64,000 bases of DNA from Halichondria panicea (GCF_963675165.1 NC_087377.1:130001-194000); one strand, 5' to 3'; numbered from the stretch's first letter, positions 11,221 through 24,700 are shown. Numbers and translations: made by a program. The notes: generated from the sequence alone by a model not told the origin.

Positions 11221-12500
11221 GGACCCTGTGACTGTGAGTACCATTAACTGAGCACAGAAGTAATCAACCAGAATGTGTGGGATGGTTCAACAACAGTAGA
11301 CTCACAGAGACAACACCTCCTTGTTCTTGAAGCCCTTGTCGACTCCAGTTGCAACAAGCCTGGCATGCAAGGCTTGCACAAGTGCTCAAGACTACTCTTC
11401 ACAAATCCAGTCAAAGGCTACAGTTCCCTTGGCAAACCTAGGGTTTAGTTAAAGCTTGAACTTACCAATTCCATGTGCAGTAGGCACAGAGTTAAGATCC
11501 TAAAAAAGCCGTCATAACAGATTAGGCCACTCCAAGTGATACTCTGGTTTCTGGTCCACCGCCCGCATCAGATTTTATTCTATCTCATTATTTCTACTAC
11601 GCATGCACAGAATGGCCATGTGGTACAAAATAGTGTGATAATGATTTCATTTGCAAAATAATGAGATTCATAAGGTGAAAAATTGATAATGACATAATGA
11701 GAAAAGCCGCCCGCCCGCATGCAATTAGAAAAACTTCAGGACCAGAAACCAGAGTATCACTTGGAGTGGCCTTAGTATAAGCCAAGAAGCAGCAGTTGTC
11801 TAACTATATTATAGCTAGCTATTCTAATGATCCTAGCTAACTAACTATTGGAACTGATAACGAGATCTTAACACTCCCAATTATGGCAGGATGCTGCCCT
11901 TTAGGCAGGTACTAGCAGAGTGCTCCCTCTGAGAATATTCCAGGCCATGACGTCAGAGTCTCCAAGGAGATGCCATGGAGACAACATGGAGGACCGCAGG
12001 AGTACTAGCTACAAATTTAAAGTGTTGCAAGTATTGTGGCATTGCGAAATCTGTCCCTGCATGTGAATGCTCATACGCATGCGCAGTGTGCCCTCCATGC
12101 AATTCAACAGCATAGAGACCAGCCCCTCCCCTTTTATCCATTATCGTGCAGAAGCTCGACGACCTTTTCAGCTAGCTATCATCGATCCTAGGCTGAATTT
12201 TCGCTTTTATAACGGTTAGGCAAACAACTAATCGTTATAAAAGCAAAAACTCGGCCTGGGATCAAGGCTAGCTATCATGCATGCTGCCATTAATGTACAA
12301 AATCAACCTGAATAACTACTTAGAAACTGCCATGGCAATTGTATAATTATGCTTTTATATAATTATAACGCTGATGACTGCATTATTATTTTTATGCACA
12401 AATCTTAGCAAGAGTGGGAACCAGCAAAACAAAGCATAACAATTAATTAGTTGTTTCTGATCAATAAAAGATGTACGAGTCACTATCATGGTATGGAATG
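11220..12500. other. intergenic DNA between module copies I and II
   Basis: No supportable gene. It holds a palindromic MITE at 12,183-12,270 and, at 11,520-11,770, an inverted pair of GGCCACTCCAAGTGATACTC segments about 210 bp apart that look like the ends of a small MITE. The stretch at 11,930-11,990 resembles 19,200-19,240. Confidence 0.5.
12183..12270. mobile_element. palindromic MITE (88 bp), relative of 34,896 copy
   Basis: Imperfect hairpin with arms containing TTTCGCTTTTATAACG and CGTTATAAAAGC. GCTATCAT is repeated directly at 12,175-12,182 and 12,271-12,278 as a target duplication. The left terminus has lost about six bases relative to the perfect copy at 34,896-34,995. Confidence 0.8.
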
Positions 12501-15016
12501 GGTTCAATTCACTAGCAATAGTTTTGCGTTCCCGTGAGTGGGTTCAATTCACTAGCAATAGTTTTGCGTTCCCGTGAGTGAGTTCAATTCACTAGCAATA
12601 GTTTTACGTTCGCATGAGTGGGTTCAATTCACTAGCAATAGTTTTACGTTCCCGTGAGTGGGTTCAATTCACTAGCAATAGTTTTACGTTCGCATGAGTG
12701 GGTTCAATTCACTAGCAATAGTTTTACGTTCCCGTGAGTGTGTTCAATTCACTAGCAATAGTTTTACGTTCCCGTGAGTGGGTTCAATTCACTAGCAATA
12801 GTTTTACGTTCTCGTGAGTGGGTTCAATTCACTAGCAATAGTTTTACGTTCCCATGAGTGGAGGTTCAATAATTCACAACAGCTGCATTGTACCTCCTTG
12901 TTTTGTGTTTTTTATGCGAGTGCGCTGAATGCGCCAGGGAAAGCTTAGGTTTTCTGAATGCTTAGAAACAGACCTTTCAAATGGTACCATCAAAGTTCAT
13001 AAAGATAACATTATTTGACAATTAATTTTAGTCCCCATGGTCCGAGGTCTAAAAATAACAAATTAAGGGCCCGGATGAAATATTGGATTGAAACACGTCA
13101 TTTGAAAGGTACTTTTCTAAGCTTTCGGAATATTATAAAATTTTTGACATTGGATGAACTGTTATGGTTGTTGAAAGACACACCTTCCGTTTAATTCGTG
13201 AATCTTTCAGCTGCCATAACTTAAATTCTGTGGAGGATCGAAAGTCAAAAATTTTTATAGTTTTTTGAATGCTTAGAAACACCTTTCAAATGGTATACGA
13301 TAGTTTGATGTTTTTTATGCGTTGTACTCCCCCCCCCCCCTTGTGTGACAGTGTTTTTAGTGGAATAGTTATTGTTTTTTATGTGCTGTACTCCTCCCTT
13401 GTGTTGTATTTTTTTTTGCGAGTGCGCTAAATGCGCCAGCGAAAGTCTTAGGCTCCCGCGAGTTGGCTGAATGCACTAGCGAACGTCTTAGGCTCTCGCG
13501 AGTTGGCTGAATGCACCACGAAAATGACCCGCTATACGATAGTTGGAATAGTTAGTGTTCTTTATGCACTGTACTCCCCCCTTGCATGTGTGACGGTGTT
13601 TTGGGTTAGTTAGTGTTCACTTCTCTATAATTACATACATGCATTAATTTGGGTGACAATTTGTGGGACATTATGATCATTGACGTGTGCAATAAATGAT
13701 GTATATATACTGTGTGTGTGTGCAGGACTGAACACCAGCCCCCGGCATGTATCATGAGGGACGCTGTACAGAGATGTTAGGGCAAGTTCCTTTAATTAGA
13801 TCCAGATATTGTAATTATTTCCTTCTTCCAGGTTGTTTGTGACTAAACGTGCTTATAGTTGCCATGGAGATGGAGATGGTAATTGACTGAAGTCATGTAC
13901 CTACCTCTCGATAGAAGGAAACAAGGATTTGTCAATAATTATAGTACTGTGATAAATAAATGTTTTGTCAACTTTGATTCTCTAAGATCATAATGAGACA
14001 TTATAATTGTTATTATTACACAACTATATACTATTGTTCTTGTTCTTACAAAACATTACATTATAATGTTACGTTGTTTCATATTAATTATAAATTATAG
14101 ACCAAGGAACAAGTACAGCAGCCATTCAGTGTTAGGTAGTGCCAGACCATCAAACCATCGCCTTGTCCATCCATATATACACAACCATCAACCTACACAG
14201 AGAGCATGAGAGACACTGTACACAATGGAGCTACTTATCTTTTGCTGTGAAGAGACATCGACCTACACACCATAGAAGCCAGCCATACTTATATTTGATG
14301 TCTCCATAGCTGCACACAAAACAATCTACCTACACACACACCACTCTAATAAATGATAGTAGTGGGCGTTCAGATCTGAGCCCCTCCCCCACATCTCCAG
14401 TCAAGCCCCGCCCCCTTCAGTACCTGCAATACATTATACAGTGATGAGGTTAGTAATCCTCCCTGGGTCCCAGAGCAGCATGGCTTGTCTGTACCTGAGG
14501 GAGAGAGGAGACAAAAGCAGTGAGAGAATGAAACACTAGTACAGTAGCTAGTAGGAGGAGCTGTGTGTGTGTGTGCATTGTGGCTGCAAGAGAACACCGG
14601 TTACATTGAGAGCAGCAGTTCAAACAAAACCATCCACTCCACACAATACAATACTAGCCAATCACCACCACAGCTGACAACCATCAGCCTAGTATTATCA
14701 ATACACACACAATACATAATTATAACACCATACAGACAACAAAATTACACCCATAGCTGTTTGTGCTGTCCAGGGAACCGGAAGAGATGAGAAATTCCCA
14801 CAACAACAAATCAATTCAACAGTGAAGACCACCAATTAATTCAGATCATTATTATCATCATAATACCAGACCAGGAATGAATGCACTCCTGACCAGACAA
14901 ATCATTATAATCAAATCACACATCACCAAACCAGACTATGCAACAAAATTTCGCAACCACAACAACCATGCAATCAAATCATCCACAGAAGGACCACCAC
15001 CAGTAGTTTCCTTGCA
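12500..15016. repeat. repeat module, copy II (left part missing)
   Basis: It begins inside the 40-bp array and then follows copy I: spacer, short GC-rich 40-bp array (13,425-13,515), terminal exon block (13,724-13,980), a single minisatellite unit and the tail. It ends abruptly at about 15,016, where it abuts a fragment matching the right end of the hAT-like element at 36.5-36.7 kb. Confidence 0.8.
12506..12875. repeat. 40-bp satellite (TAGCAATAG type), ~9 copies
   Basis: Exact 40-bp periodicity of a unit containing GGTTCAATTCACTAGCAATA and GTTTTACGTTCCCGTGAGTG. Variation is concentrated at a few positions (GCG/ACG, CCCGTG/CGCATG). The array forms the broken left edge of module copy II, whose small gene and 53-bp array are absent. 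Confidence 0.95.
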
Positions 15017-15285
15017 CAATATTGGTTGCCAAAATGATGATCACCTTTGAGAAAAAATCACACACAAAACAAACACCAAATGCTAAAATCATAAAAAACT
15101 GTTCTAAAAATCAAATTCTAAACTATTTTTTACCCCTGGGAACAGCTGTTGTTTGCTAGACTAATCCAGGGCTTGCTGCGGAAAGCCCTTCTTGTTCATT
15201 CACTTTCTGGTCCCGTTTCTTACCATTGAATTTACTGTACCAAAATACTCCCACTCACTACTTTCAGTCCGACATCTCCACCAAT
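15016..15285. mobile_element. right-end fragment of hAT-like element
   Basis: This stretch matches 36,479-36,720 closely (for example GGTTGCCAAAATGATGATCA and CTGGGAACAGCTGTTGTTTG). It stops at CCGACATCTCCACCA, the equivalent of the terminal inverted repeat of the element at 35,482-36,726. Only the right ~260 bp is present. It directly precedes the piggyBac remnant. Confidence 0.75.
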
Positions 15286-15532
15286 AGGCCTCGGCTGCAG
15301 CAGTCCTGCTTCTCTTGGCTGCTGCTAAAGAATCTGGGTGGAGCTGTTGCTGGACTGAAGCTAGGACGCCTTCTAATTATATCCACCGTCAAGGTACCCA
15401 TTATAAAGTAAAAAGCTTATATCATACAGAAATTTTTTGATACAGACGCTTGAATACTACTGTTGTTTTTATACCACCCAACAAACACAAAATATTTATA
15501 ACATGAACAAACATTTTTTAATAATAATATAG

Positions 15533-17472
15533 AGCTGCAGGCCAAGAGGCCACACTGGACCACGGAGGAGGTTCTACAAGACATCTTGAATGATGAGGAA
15601 CCTGCAGAGGAGTGGGAAGAGGATATGGCAGAGGAGTGGGAAGAGGATATGGAAGAGGTAACAGCGGACAGGGATGAGCCAGTCATGCAGGGCAGTGACG
15701 AAGAATTTTCTGATTGGGATGAAGGTGGGGTCCTAAAACTAAACTGAATACCGATATAATTTATTACAACGTACATGTAGAAATGGAGCCCCCGTCAACA
15801 GACAGCAATCCTGCACAAGGTAAATTAAATTAATAATAATTATAAGGTTAACAATTTGTACCAGCTATTGATAAATCCTTTCCTAGACGACACAAGTGAC
15901 GACGACACAAGTGGTCCAAGCAACTCGTCACACGGTTTGTGCAATGTTATGAAGTACAATTACAATCAGTTAGACTACCACACAAAACTAATGTATAGCT
16001 AATTATTATTACCCTCACATTAATTTAGGCAATGAGCAACCTACCTGGAGGAGTGAATTGCACACCCTGACTATCAAGTCATTTGAGTCAGCAGTAGGAA
16101 CAACAGTGGACATCTCAGAGAGGCCAGAAGAAGTGTTTCTGCTATTTTTTAACAATGGTCTGCAGGGACACATTGTGTGTGACTACGCTAGACATGTAAT
16201 GGGAGAGGAGGCATACCGAACGTGGACTCAACTCACAGTTGAAGAGCTCCGGGCCTTCTTCGGATACTCCATCCTCATCTTGTTTCACGAGGTGATCCCT
16301 CGCACGATCGGTTAGGGAAGATCCACCCCCTCATTGAGCACCTGGGTGAGAGGTTCGAAGGTTTGTACAACCCTACACAGAATGTAGCAGCAATGATTAA
16401 GTTTCAGGGGCAGTCTTCCCTAAAGCATTATATGCCTATGAAACCGATCAAACGGGGGATCAAGGTGTGGGTATTGGCAGATAGTGCTAACGGCTATTTC
16501 CATAAATTTGACATATACACGGGGAAGCAAAAGAAGAGACAGGTTGGATTTGGTGAGTATGTTGTCAAAACACTTACCGACGGGCTGAAGAAGAAAAATC
16601 ACCACGTTTTCTTTGACAACTTTTTTACGAGCCCCAAACTTCTTGAAGATATGGAGAAGGATGGTATTTATGGGTGTGGTGTAGGTTTACCACCAGGGCT
16701 GAAGAAACATGGTTTGAAGAAGAGGTACTATTGTGCGTGTGTGTGTATGTGTATGCTTTTGCGAGTGTGTGTGTGTGGTGTGTGTGTGTGTGTGTGTGTG
16801 GTGTGTGGTGTGTGTGACTGTGCTAACTAAAATTATTTATCTCACCTTTTACAGAGGAGAATCCAAGATATTCCAGAAGGGACCACTGGTGGCGTGTGCA
16901 TGGCACGACAGCAAGGAGCTCACGGTCCTCTCAACGACGTCGCAACCAGTAGCAACGGGATCCGTTCTCAGGCGACAGAGAGACGGTTTAAGAATGCCTG
17001 TGAGTTGCCCTGATAGCATAATAATCTACAACAAGCACATGGAAGGTGTGGACAGAGGGGACCAAATACGTGGATATTATTCCTGTCGAACAAGAAGTCG
17101 GAAGTTCTACAAGTATATATTTTATTTCCTATTTGATGTTTCTATCATATTTTACACACTAATTATACCTCCAAGCCGAATCAAAACGTAAAAGACTTCC
17201 GCCTCCAACTGGCCAAGGAGCTGATTGGCACGTACTATTCAAGGAGACTCCCAGGCCGCTCAAGTAGAGTCCAGCGCCCTCTTCAGCTCCAACACTTTCC
17301 TCTCAAAATGTGCCTGCAACCACCTGCAAAGAGATGTAAACGGGGATGGTGTGCGTTCTGCTGGAAGGACTCCAACAAGAGGACTGACAGATGTAACGAG
17401 TGTGGTGTCTGGCTCTGCCATGGTGGAAACCCAACATCAGACTGTTTCTATTTGTGGCATAAGAACTTGTAA
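15533..17472 (+). pseudogene. piggyBac transposase (DDE_Tnp_1_7), decayed
   Basis: Exons: 15,533-15,722 (KRPHWTTEEVLQDILNDEE, the usual acidic N-terminus), two tiny exons near 15,784 and 15,887, a main exon 16,029-16,724, and a final exon from 16,855. The core shows MIKFQGQSSLKHYMPMKPIK, HHVFFDNFFTSPKL (second Asp) and YNKHMEGVDRGDQIRGYYS (third Asp). The end is a Cys-rich C-terminal domain (CAFCWKDSN, CNECGVWLC, HKNL-stop). Three lesions are visible. A deletion and frameshift at about 16,306 removes the middle of the domain. NVAAMIKF lacks the V-D-E that carries the first catalytic Asp. A frame change at about 17,155 precedes the Cys-rich tail. It cannot encode an active transposase. Confidence 0.9.
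16733..16818. repeat. TG microsatellite in piggyBac intron
   Basis: (TG)n tract with TGTG/GTGGTG interruptions, lying between the GTACTA donor at 16,725 and the TTTTACAG acceptor at 16,854. Confidence 0.85.
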
Positions 17473-17519
17473 ATATTATAATTATTATCTTATTTACTGT
17501 TTATGATAATTATTATTTA

Positions 17520-17811
17520 TTAGTACGGCTTCATTATAGTCACATGATGTACGCTAATGATACACACTAATCATTATAATTATTTAAAGCAACAAAGCTA
17601 CGCGTACATATATACGTACTGCATCGCTCGGTAGATTAATAATACACAGCCTATCACTCACCTTGTGACACGTACGTTTGGTTGACTGCTCCACCACCTG
17701 AGAATCACACGCATCTGTGATCCAGCAATACTCTGTACACACAAAGAAAGATGATGAAGGGTTCTTAGTACTACAAATTCTAGATACAATGAAAGCACCG
17801 CAGGTGCTGAT
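17520..17811. other. spacer without recognisable feature
   Basis: AT-rich; I see no gene or repeat that I can name. Its last ~40 bp, before the GCCTCGGTG end of the next element, are shared with about 51,105-51,137. Confidence 0.4.
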
Positions 17812-18429
<618 letters not shown>

Positions 18430-18430
<1 letters not shown>

Positions 18431-19570
18431 TATCTGCCATTCAGGCTGTATTATTTTATCAAAGTGTATCATAGGCCCTAAAGAATACTCTAAACATCAC
18501 TACAGTCAACATACAGCTTAGGAAGCTTGGTAGAGCTGGGCCACTGCAAGTGTTTCTTCGTTCACAGTCACACACGAGATCACATTTGTATATAAGCCAC
18601 ACCTAGTACATACAGTACCTGCACACAAAAAAAGGTGAAGCAAAGCTTCTTAGGAGTTTAAACTCTACAGCTATGTGCTATATACCAAGCACAATTAGTA
18701 TTAGACTGTATGAAGCTTCTAGAGAATCGAAAAAGCCAAGTGACAAAGTGGAATTATACACAACTACTACTTACCACTTGACAGAAGCAGATCACAGCCA
18801 AATTTTCGAGATAGTAAGCGATTCGGGCATCATCTTGTAGATCTTTGACTGATCAACTTGAGCTGTAATAATTGATAGTGTATGTACAGTCTTGTAGCAC
18901 TACTAAATACACACATTATCTCGCGCTGTTTCTGCAACACAGTGGAAAGCTCGCGATGTTTTTATAACACAGCGGAAGGCTGCAAAAAAATCAAGTCAAT
19001 CAATAAAACATGACCAAATAAACAACTACAATGCTCCACAAGGCTTCCTAGCCTAACATTCCTGCAAACATGCAAGCTACAAGCAAGCAAAGAAACTCAC
19101 CTCTTCCAGCAAGACACTGAGCTTCTTCTTCAAACGGGTCAGGTGGCATATCCGGCACCTGATCCCTTCAAACTTCAAAGGAACTGAGCTTCTGGAATTA
19201 ACTGGATCTGAGAATATTTCAGGCCATTGACGTCAGAGTCTCAGTTTCAGAGCTGGAGGTAAAGCCTTTGAAGTGATCCTTTGACGAGGCCTTGAATTCC
19301 AATTCATTTTCAGTCCCTCTAACTCTGGGTCTTCTCTTGCTCCACTCGAAGGAAAGGCTCTTGTCCCTCAACTCTCGATCAGAGGCAAAGGACAGGGCAA
19401 GGAGGAACACATCATCTCCTTCGCTGACTTCCTGACAGTGTAACGTGGGGTAATGGATGTTAGTAGATACTCTTGCACACATGCATAATTATAACAAAAT
19501 TACTCACTTCTGCAAACCAGCATTCTTGGTGATCGAGGACTGAGAGAGATTTCACTGGTGCATGTATATA
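18430..19570 (-). other. spacer with two unassigned minus-strand exon candidates
   Basis: Candidate exon 19,452-19,219 follows a CTGTCAG acceptor and encodes EVSEGDDVFLLALSFASD and later TSSSETETLTSMA-stop. Candidate 19,170-19,101 ends in GTGAGT and can read DQVPDMPPDPFEEEAQ, a DPF-containing acidic stretch of the kind found in adaptor-binding tails. Both lie downstream of the kinase N-lobe remnant on the same strand, so they may belong to it, but I do not recognise either. The remainder (18,430-19,100) shows nothing. Confidence 0.3.
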
Positions 19571-19795
19571 ACTCCATTAGTATGAGGACCTCGTGTACAT
19601 CACTGGATATCTGCTTAGTAATGGATGAAATGTATGTCACAGAATACGAGCAATCAGACAGAGCCTTGGTGACAGCAATCTCTTGTTTGATGAGGTAGAC
19701 GTCAGCATCATTGTTGACTGCCAGTCTCTTCAGAGCTATAGCTTGCGTCCATTACTGGCTCTGACCACAAAGACGACATGCAGCAAAGCCACCTA
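19571..19795 (-). pseudogene. NAK-family kinase N-lobe remnant
   Basis: On the minus strand the pieces GGFA, VVFVVRASNGRK and ALKRLAVNNDADVYLIKQEI, then VTYISSIT and SSDVHEVLILMEL line up with the N-lobe of AAK1/BMP2K-type kinases (glycine-loop end, VAIK-type Lys, alpha-C Glu, hinge). The pieces lie in different frames with a TAG between them, so at least two frameshifts separate the glycine loop from the lysine. No catalytic HRD loop follows. It is the only N-lobe trace in the window; the C-lobe exons at 2.3, 37.9 and 57.2 kb may derive from the same ancestral gene. Confidence 0.6.
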
Positions 19796-19799
19796 GTGT

Positions 19800-19898
19800 G
19801 TGTGTGTGCGTGGGCGGGTGTGTGTGTGGGGTGTGTGTAGAGTGTAGGTACTGTACAGTGAATTGCGCTTGCAACAGAATTTCACAATATGGTTAATT

Positions 19899-19934
<36 letters not shown>

Positions 19935-20525
19935 GGATGGTGTGTGAGGAAAATGGCTGACAATACTTATATAGGACGGCTAGTACATTTTGCAAAAGAG
20001 CCGACTTGGCATTTATTAATTTGGCATCTCAGGCGTGTTTACTACAGCAATGAGGTCGTATCCTAAACAGGTTATGAGAAGTCTCACCCAGGCAAGGCTA
20101 TATGCAAGGCCAGGTCTAATCCCCCAGTCAGTGTGAGGACAACACTTCAAGAGTCAAATTAGAGTCAAATTGCCCGTACCTCCCGTGGGGAGGGGGGGGC
20201 AACACATTGAGAGGCATTATCACCTAATCATGATTATACAGTATAGGTAGTTGTCACCTGAGCTGAAACGGTACTAGACACTGGAGTGACACCAGAGTCA
20301 CACAATTCGTTGAGGTGTCCCTGTACTGAGGGGATAGCAAACACAGGGGTCAAAGTACACATAATTGTAGGAGAGTTTGTAGCCATTCAGCTTGTTGAGA
20401 TTCAGTAGCAGTAAGCTGTGCAAATTAATGATAGGCTTTCCAATAACTAAAGAATTGCATGGACAATCTCAACTATACATAAAAGTTCTACTGAAAATTA
20501 ATAAGTCATCAATTATTATTGTCTA
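19800..20525. other. spacer with TG tract, module leader region
   Basis: A (TG)n tract lies at 19,798-19,935. It shares short segments with 3,050-3,180 and 3,950-4,010. A short minus-strand frame QGHLNELCDSGVTPVSSTVS at about 20,350-20,275 ends near a GTGACA donor and might be an exon; it is not recognised. Confidence 0.4.
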
Positions 20526-20725
20526 AAGGTAGCGCTCACCTTTCCCCTGAGTTAGAGTGTTGGTCCATTGTGTCCAGTGCACCGTGCTAGCTAGTAGGAC
20601 CACTCCAATGGATGTGCTCTCAGAGTATTAGAGTGAATGCACCATATAGACAGTGGGTAAGAATCGTCAAACCATTAGACAAAAATTAATATGTTTCATT
20701 TTGTAGATTTGATGACGACACCAAG

Positions 20726-21279
20726 ATGGAGAAGGTTGGGGAGGAAAAGCGTTCACTTGTCCTTCCCTCTAGGAGCTTCCACAAGGCTGGATATCGGGTG
20801 GATACTCACCCAAAAGACCAGCAGCATTGGATCACCAGGCAAAGAGCAGCGCAGCGAGTACAAGTGAGTAGCTAGTCATGATCAAAAGTGGACCACCTAG
20901 TATAGTGTATAGGCTGCTTTAGATGACTGGCATTCAATATCTGCTAATAGATATCATTACTAGTGATCAAACTATACAGCCTCTGTATCAAATGCATCCA
21001 TTGCTACACATTTGTTGACCCGTTGTCAGTCTCCAAGATAATGTGTGTATTTAGTAGTGCTAGAAGACTGTACATACACTATCAATTATTGCAGCTCAAG
21101 TTGATTTGAAGAAATAAAAATGTTTAAGATAATAATTGTTATGGTGGAATTATCTACTAGTGAGTGAGTGGTCTGATTGTTCTCTCACTTGTTAGATTCG
21201 TGAGGGTCAGTTGTTCACTCTGTTGGATGCTGATGATGATCCACCCATTGGACGTCAGATAAAAATACAGTCGACCTAA
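20726..21279 (+). CDS. small two-exon gene of unknown function, copy III
   Basis: Exon 1 (20,726-20,863, 46 codons) begins MEKVGEEKRSLVLPSRSF, contains GYRVDTHPKDQQHWITRQ and ends RAAQRVQ before GTGAGT. Exon 2 (21,196-21,279) follows TTGTTAG and encodes IREGQLFTLLDADDDPPIG, ending RQIKIQST-stop. The splice is in phase and gives a 73-residue, charged, soluble-looking protein without signal peptide or membrane segment. A TTTTGTAG acceptor lies 5' of the ATG, so an upstream untranslated exon is likely. Reading frame and splice sites are kept in copies III and IV while introns vary, which favours a real gene. I do not recognise the family. Confidence 0.5.
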
Positions 21280-21336
21280 GGAACAGTGAGTACTGCCGCG
21301 TGCAGAGTGTGACTCTTTCCCTAACCAAACGTTTTG

Positions 21337-21726
21337 TAGTTTGTGCTTTTTGCGCTGTACTCCCCCCTTGGATGTGTGACTATGTTTTGTAGTTTGTGCT
21401 TTTTGCGCTGTACTCCCCCCTTGCATGTGTGACTGTGTTTTGTAGTTTGTGCTTTTTGCGCTGTACTCCCCCCTTGCATGTGTGACTGTGTTTTGTAGTT
21501 TGTGCTTTTTGCGCTGTACTCCCCCCTTGCATGTGTGACTGTGTTTTTTAATTTGCGCTTTTTGCACTGTACTCCCCCTTGCATGTGTGACTGTGTTTTG
21601 TAGTTTGTGCTTTTTGCGCTGTACTCCCCCCTTGCATGTGTGACTGTGTTTTGTAGTTTGTGCTTTTTGCGCTGTACTCCCCCCGTGCATGTTTGACTGT
21701 GTTTTGTAGTTTGTGCTTTTTGCGTT
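21337..21726. repeat. 53-bp satellite, ~7 copies
   Basis: Same unit as at 7,680, with one diverged copy at about 21,540-21,590 (TTTTTTAATTTGCGC). It passes directly into the 40-bp array, the last unit being fused after TTTTTGCG to the TTCCCATGAGTG part of the 40-bp unit. Confidence 0.95.
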
Positions 21727-24700
21727 CCCATGAGTGGGTTCAATTCACTAGCAATAGTTTTGCGTTCCCATGAGTGGGTTCAATTTACTAGCAATAGTTT
21801 TGCGTTCCCGTGAGTGGGTTCAATTCACTAGCAATAGTTTTAAGTTGCCGTGAGTGGGTTAAATTCACTAGCAATAGTTTTACTTTCCCTTGAATGGGTT
21901 CAATTCACTAGCAATAGTTTTACGTTCCCGTGAGTGGGTTCAATTCACTAGCAATAGTTTTACTTTCCCTTGAGTGGGTTCAATTCACTAGCAATAGTTT
22001 TAAGTTGCCGTGAGTGCATGGGTTCACTTCACTAGCAATAGTTTTATGTTCCCGTGAGTGGGTTCAATTCACTAGCAATAGTTTTACGTTCCCTTGAGTG
22101 GGTTCAATTCACTAGCAATAGTTTTGCGTTCCCTGAGTGGGTTCAATTCACTAGCAATAGTTTTGCGTTCCCGTGAGTGGGTTCAATTCACTAGCAATAG
22201 TTTTGCGTTCCCGTGAGTGGGTTCAATTCACTAGCAATAGTTTTGCGTTCCCGTGAGTGGGTTCAATTCACTAGCAATAGTTTTACTTTCCCGTGAGTGG
22301 GTTCAATTCACTAGCAATAGTTTTACGTTCCCGTGAGTGGGTTCAATTCACTAGCAATAGTTTTACGTTCCCGTGAGTGGGTTCAATTCACTAGCAATAG
22401 TTTTGCGTTCCCGTGAGTGGGTTCAATTCACTAGCAATAGTTTTACGTTCCCGTGAGTGGGTTCAATTCACTAGCAATAGTTTTAAGTTGCCGTGAGTGG
22501 GTTCAATTCACTAGCAATAGTTTTAAGTTGCCGTGAGTGCATGGGTTCACTCACTAGCAATAGTTTTACGTTCCCGTGAGTGGGTTCAATTCACTAGCAA
22601 TAGTTTTACGTTCCCGTGAGTGCATGGATTCAATTCACTAGCAATAGTGTTACGTTCCCGTGAGTGGGTTCAATTCACTAGCAATAGTTTTGCGTTCCCG
22701 TGGGTGGGTTCAATTCACTAGCAATAGTTTTGCGTTCCCGTGAGTGGGTTCAATTCACTAGCAATAGTTTTACTTTCCCTTGAGTGGGTTCAATTCACTA
22801 GCAATAGTTTTACTTTCCCTTGAGTGGGTTCAATTCACTAGCAATAGTTTTACGTTCCCGTGAGTGGGTTCAATTCACTAGCAATAGTTTTACTTTCCCT
22901 TGAGTGGGTTCAATTCACTAGCAATAGTTTTAAGTTGCCGTGAGTGCATGGGTTCACTTCACTAGCAATAGTTTTACGTTCCCGTGAGTGGGTTCAATTC
23001 ACTAGCAATAGTTTTACGTTCCCTTGAGTGGGTTCAATTCACTAGCAATAGTTTTGCGTTCCCTGAGTGGGTTCAATTCACTAGCAATAGTTTTGCGTTC
23101 CCGTGAGTGGGTTCAATTCACTAGCAATAGTTTTACTTTCCTGTGAGTGGGTTCAATTCACTAGCAATAGTTTTACGTTCCCTTGAGTGGGTTCAATTCA
23201 CTAGCAATAGTTTTGCGTTCCCTGAGTGGGTTCAATTCACTAGCAATAGTTTTGCGTTCCCGTGAGTGGGTTCAATTCACTAGCAATAGTTTTACGTTCC
23301 CGTGTGTGGGTTCAATTCACTAGCAATAATTTTAAGTTGCCGTGAGTGGGTTCAATTCACTAGCAATAGTTTTAAGTTGCCGTGAGTGCATGGGTTCACT
23401 TCACTAGCAATAGTTTTACGTTCCCGTGAGTGGGTTCAATTCACTAGCAATAGTTTTACGTTCCCGTGAGTGGGTTCAATTCACTAGCAATAGTTTTGCG
23501 TTCCCGTGAGTGGGTTCAATTCACTAGCAATAGTTTTACGTTCCCGTGAGTGGGTTCAATTCACTAGCAATAATTTTACGTTCCCGTGAGTGCATGGGTT
23601 CAATTCACTAGCAATAGTTTTACGTTCCCGTGAGTGGGTTCAATTCACTAGCAATAGTTTTACTTTCCTGTGAGTGGGTTCAATTCACTAGCAATAGTTT
23701 TGCGTTCTTGTGAGTGGGTTCAATTCACTAGCAATAGTTTTGCGTTCCCGTGAGTGGGTTCAATTCACTAGCAATAGTTTTACGTTCCCGTGAGTGGGTT
23801 CAATTCACTAGCAATAGTTTTAAGTTGCCGTGAGTGGGTTCAATTCACTAGCAATAGTTTTAAGTTGCCCTGAGTGCATGGGTTCACTTCACTAGCAATA
23901 GTTTTACGTTCCCGTGAGTGGGTTCAATTCACTAGCAATAGTTTTACGTTCCCTTGAGTGGGTTCAATTCACTAGCAATAGTTTTACGTTCCCGTGAGTG
24001 GGTTCAATTCACTAGCAATAGTTTTGCGTTCCCGTGAGTGGGTTCAATTCACTAGCAATAGTTTTACGTTCCCGTAAGTGGGTTCAATTCACTAGCAATA
24101 ATTTTACGTTCCCGTGAGTGCATGGGTTCAATTCACTAGCAATAGTTTTACGTTCCCGTGTTTGGGTTCAATTCACTAGCAATAGTTTTGCGTTCCCGTG
24201 AGTGGGTTCAATTCACTGACAATAGTTTTGCGTTCCCGTGAGTGGGTTCAATTCACTAGCAATAGTTTTGCGTTCCCGTGGGTGGGTTCAATTCACTAGC
24301 AATAGTTTTGCGTTCCCGTGAGTGGGTTCAATTCACTAGCAATAGTTTTACGTTCCCGTGAGTGGGTTCAATTCACTAGCAATAGTTTTACGTTCCCGTG
24401 AGTGGGTTCAATTCACTAGCAATAGTTTTGCGTTCCCGTGAGTGGGTTCAATTAACTAGCAATAGTTTTACGTTCCCATGAGTGGGTTCAATTAACTAGC
24501 AATAGTTTTACGTTCCCATGAGTGGGTTCAATTCACTAGCAATAGTTTTACTTTCTTGTGAGTGGGTTCAATTCACTAGCAATAGTTTACGTTCCCGTGA
24601 GTGGGTTCAATTCACTAGCAATAGTTTTACTTTCTTGTGAGTGGGTTCAATTCACTAGCAATAGTTTACGTTCCCGTGAGTGGGTTCAATTCACTAGCAA

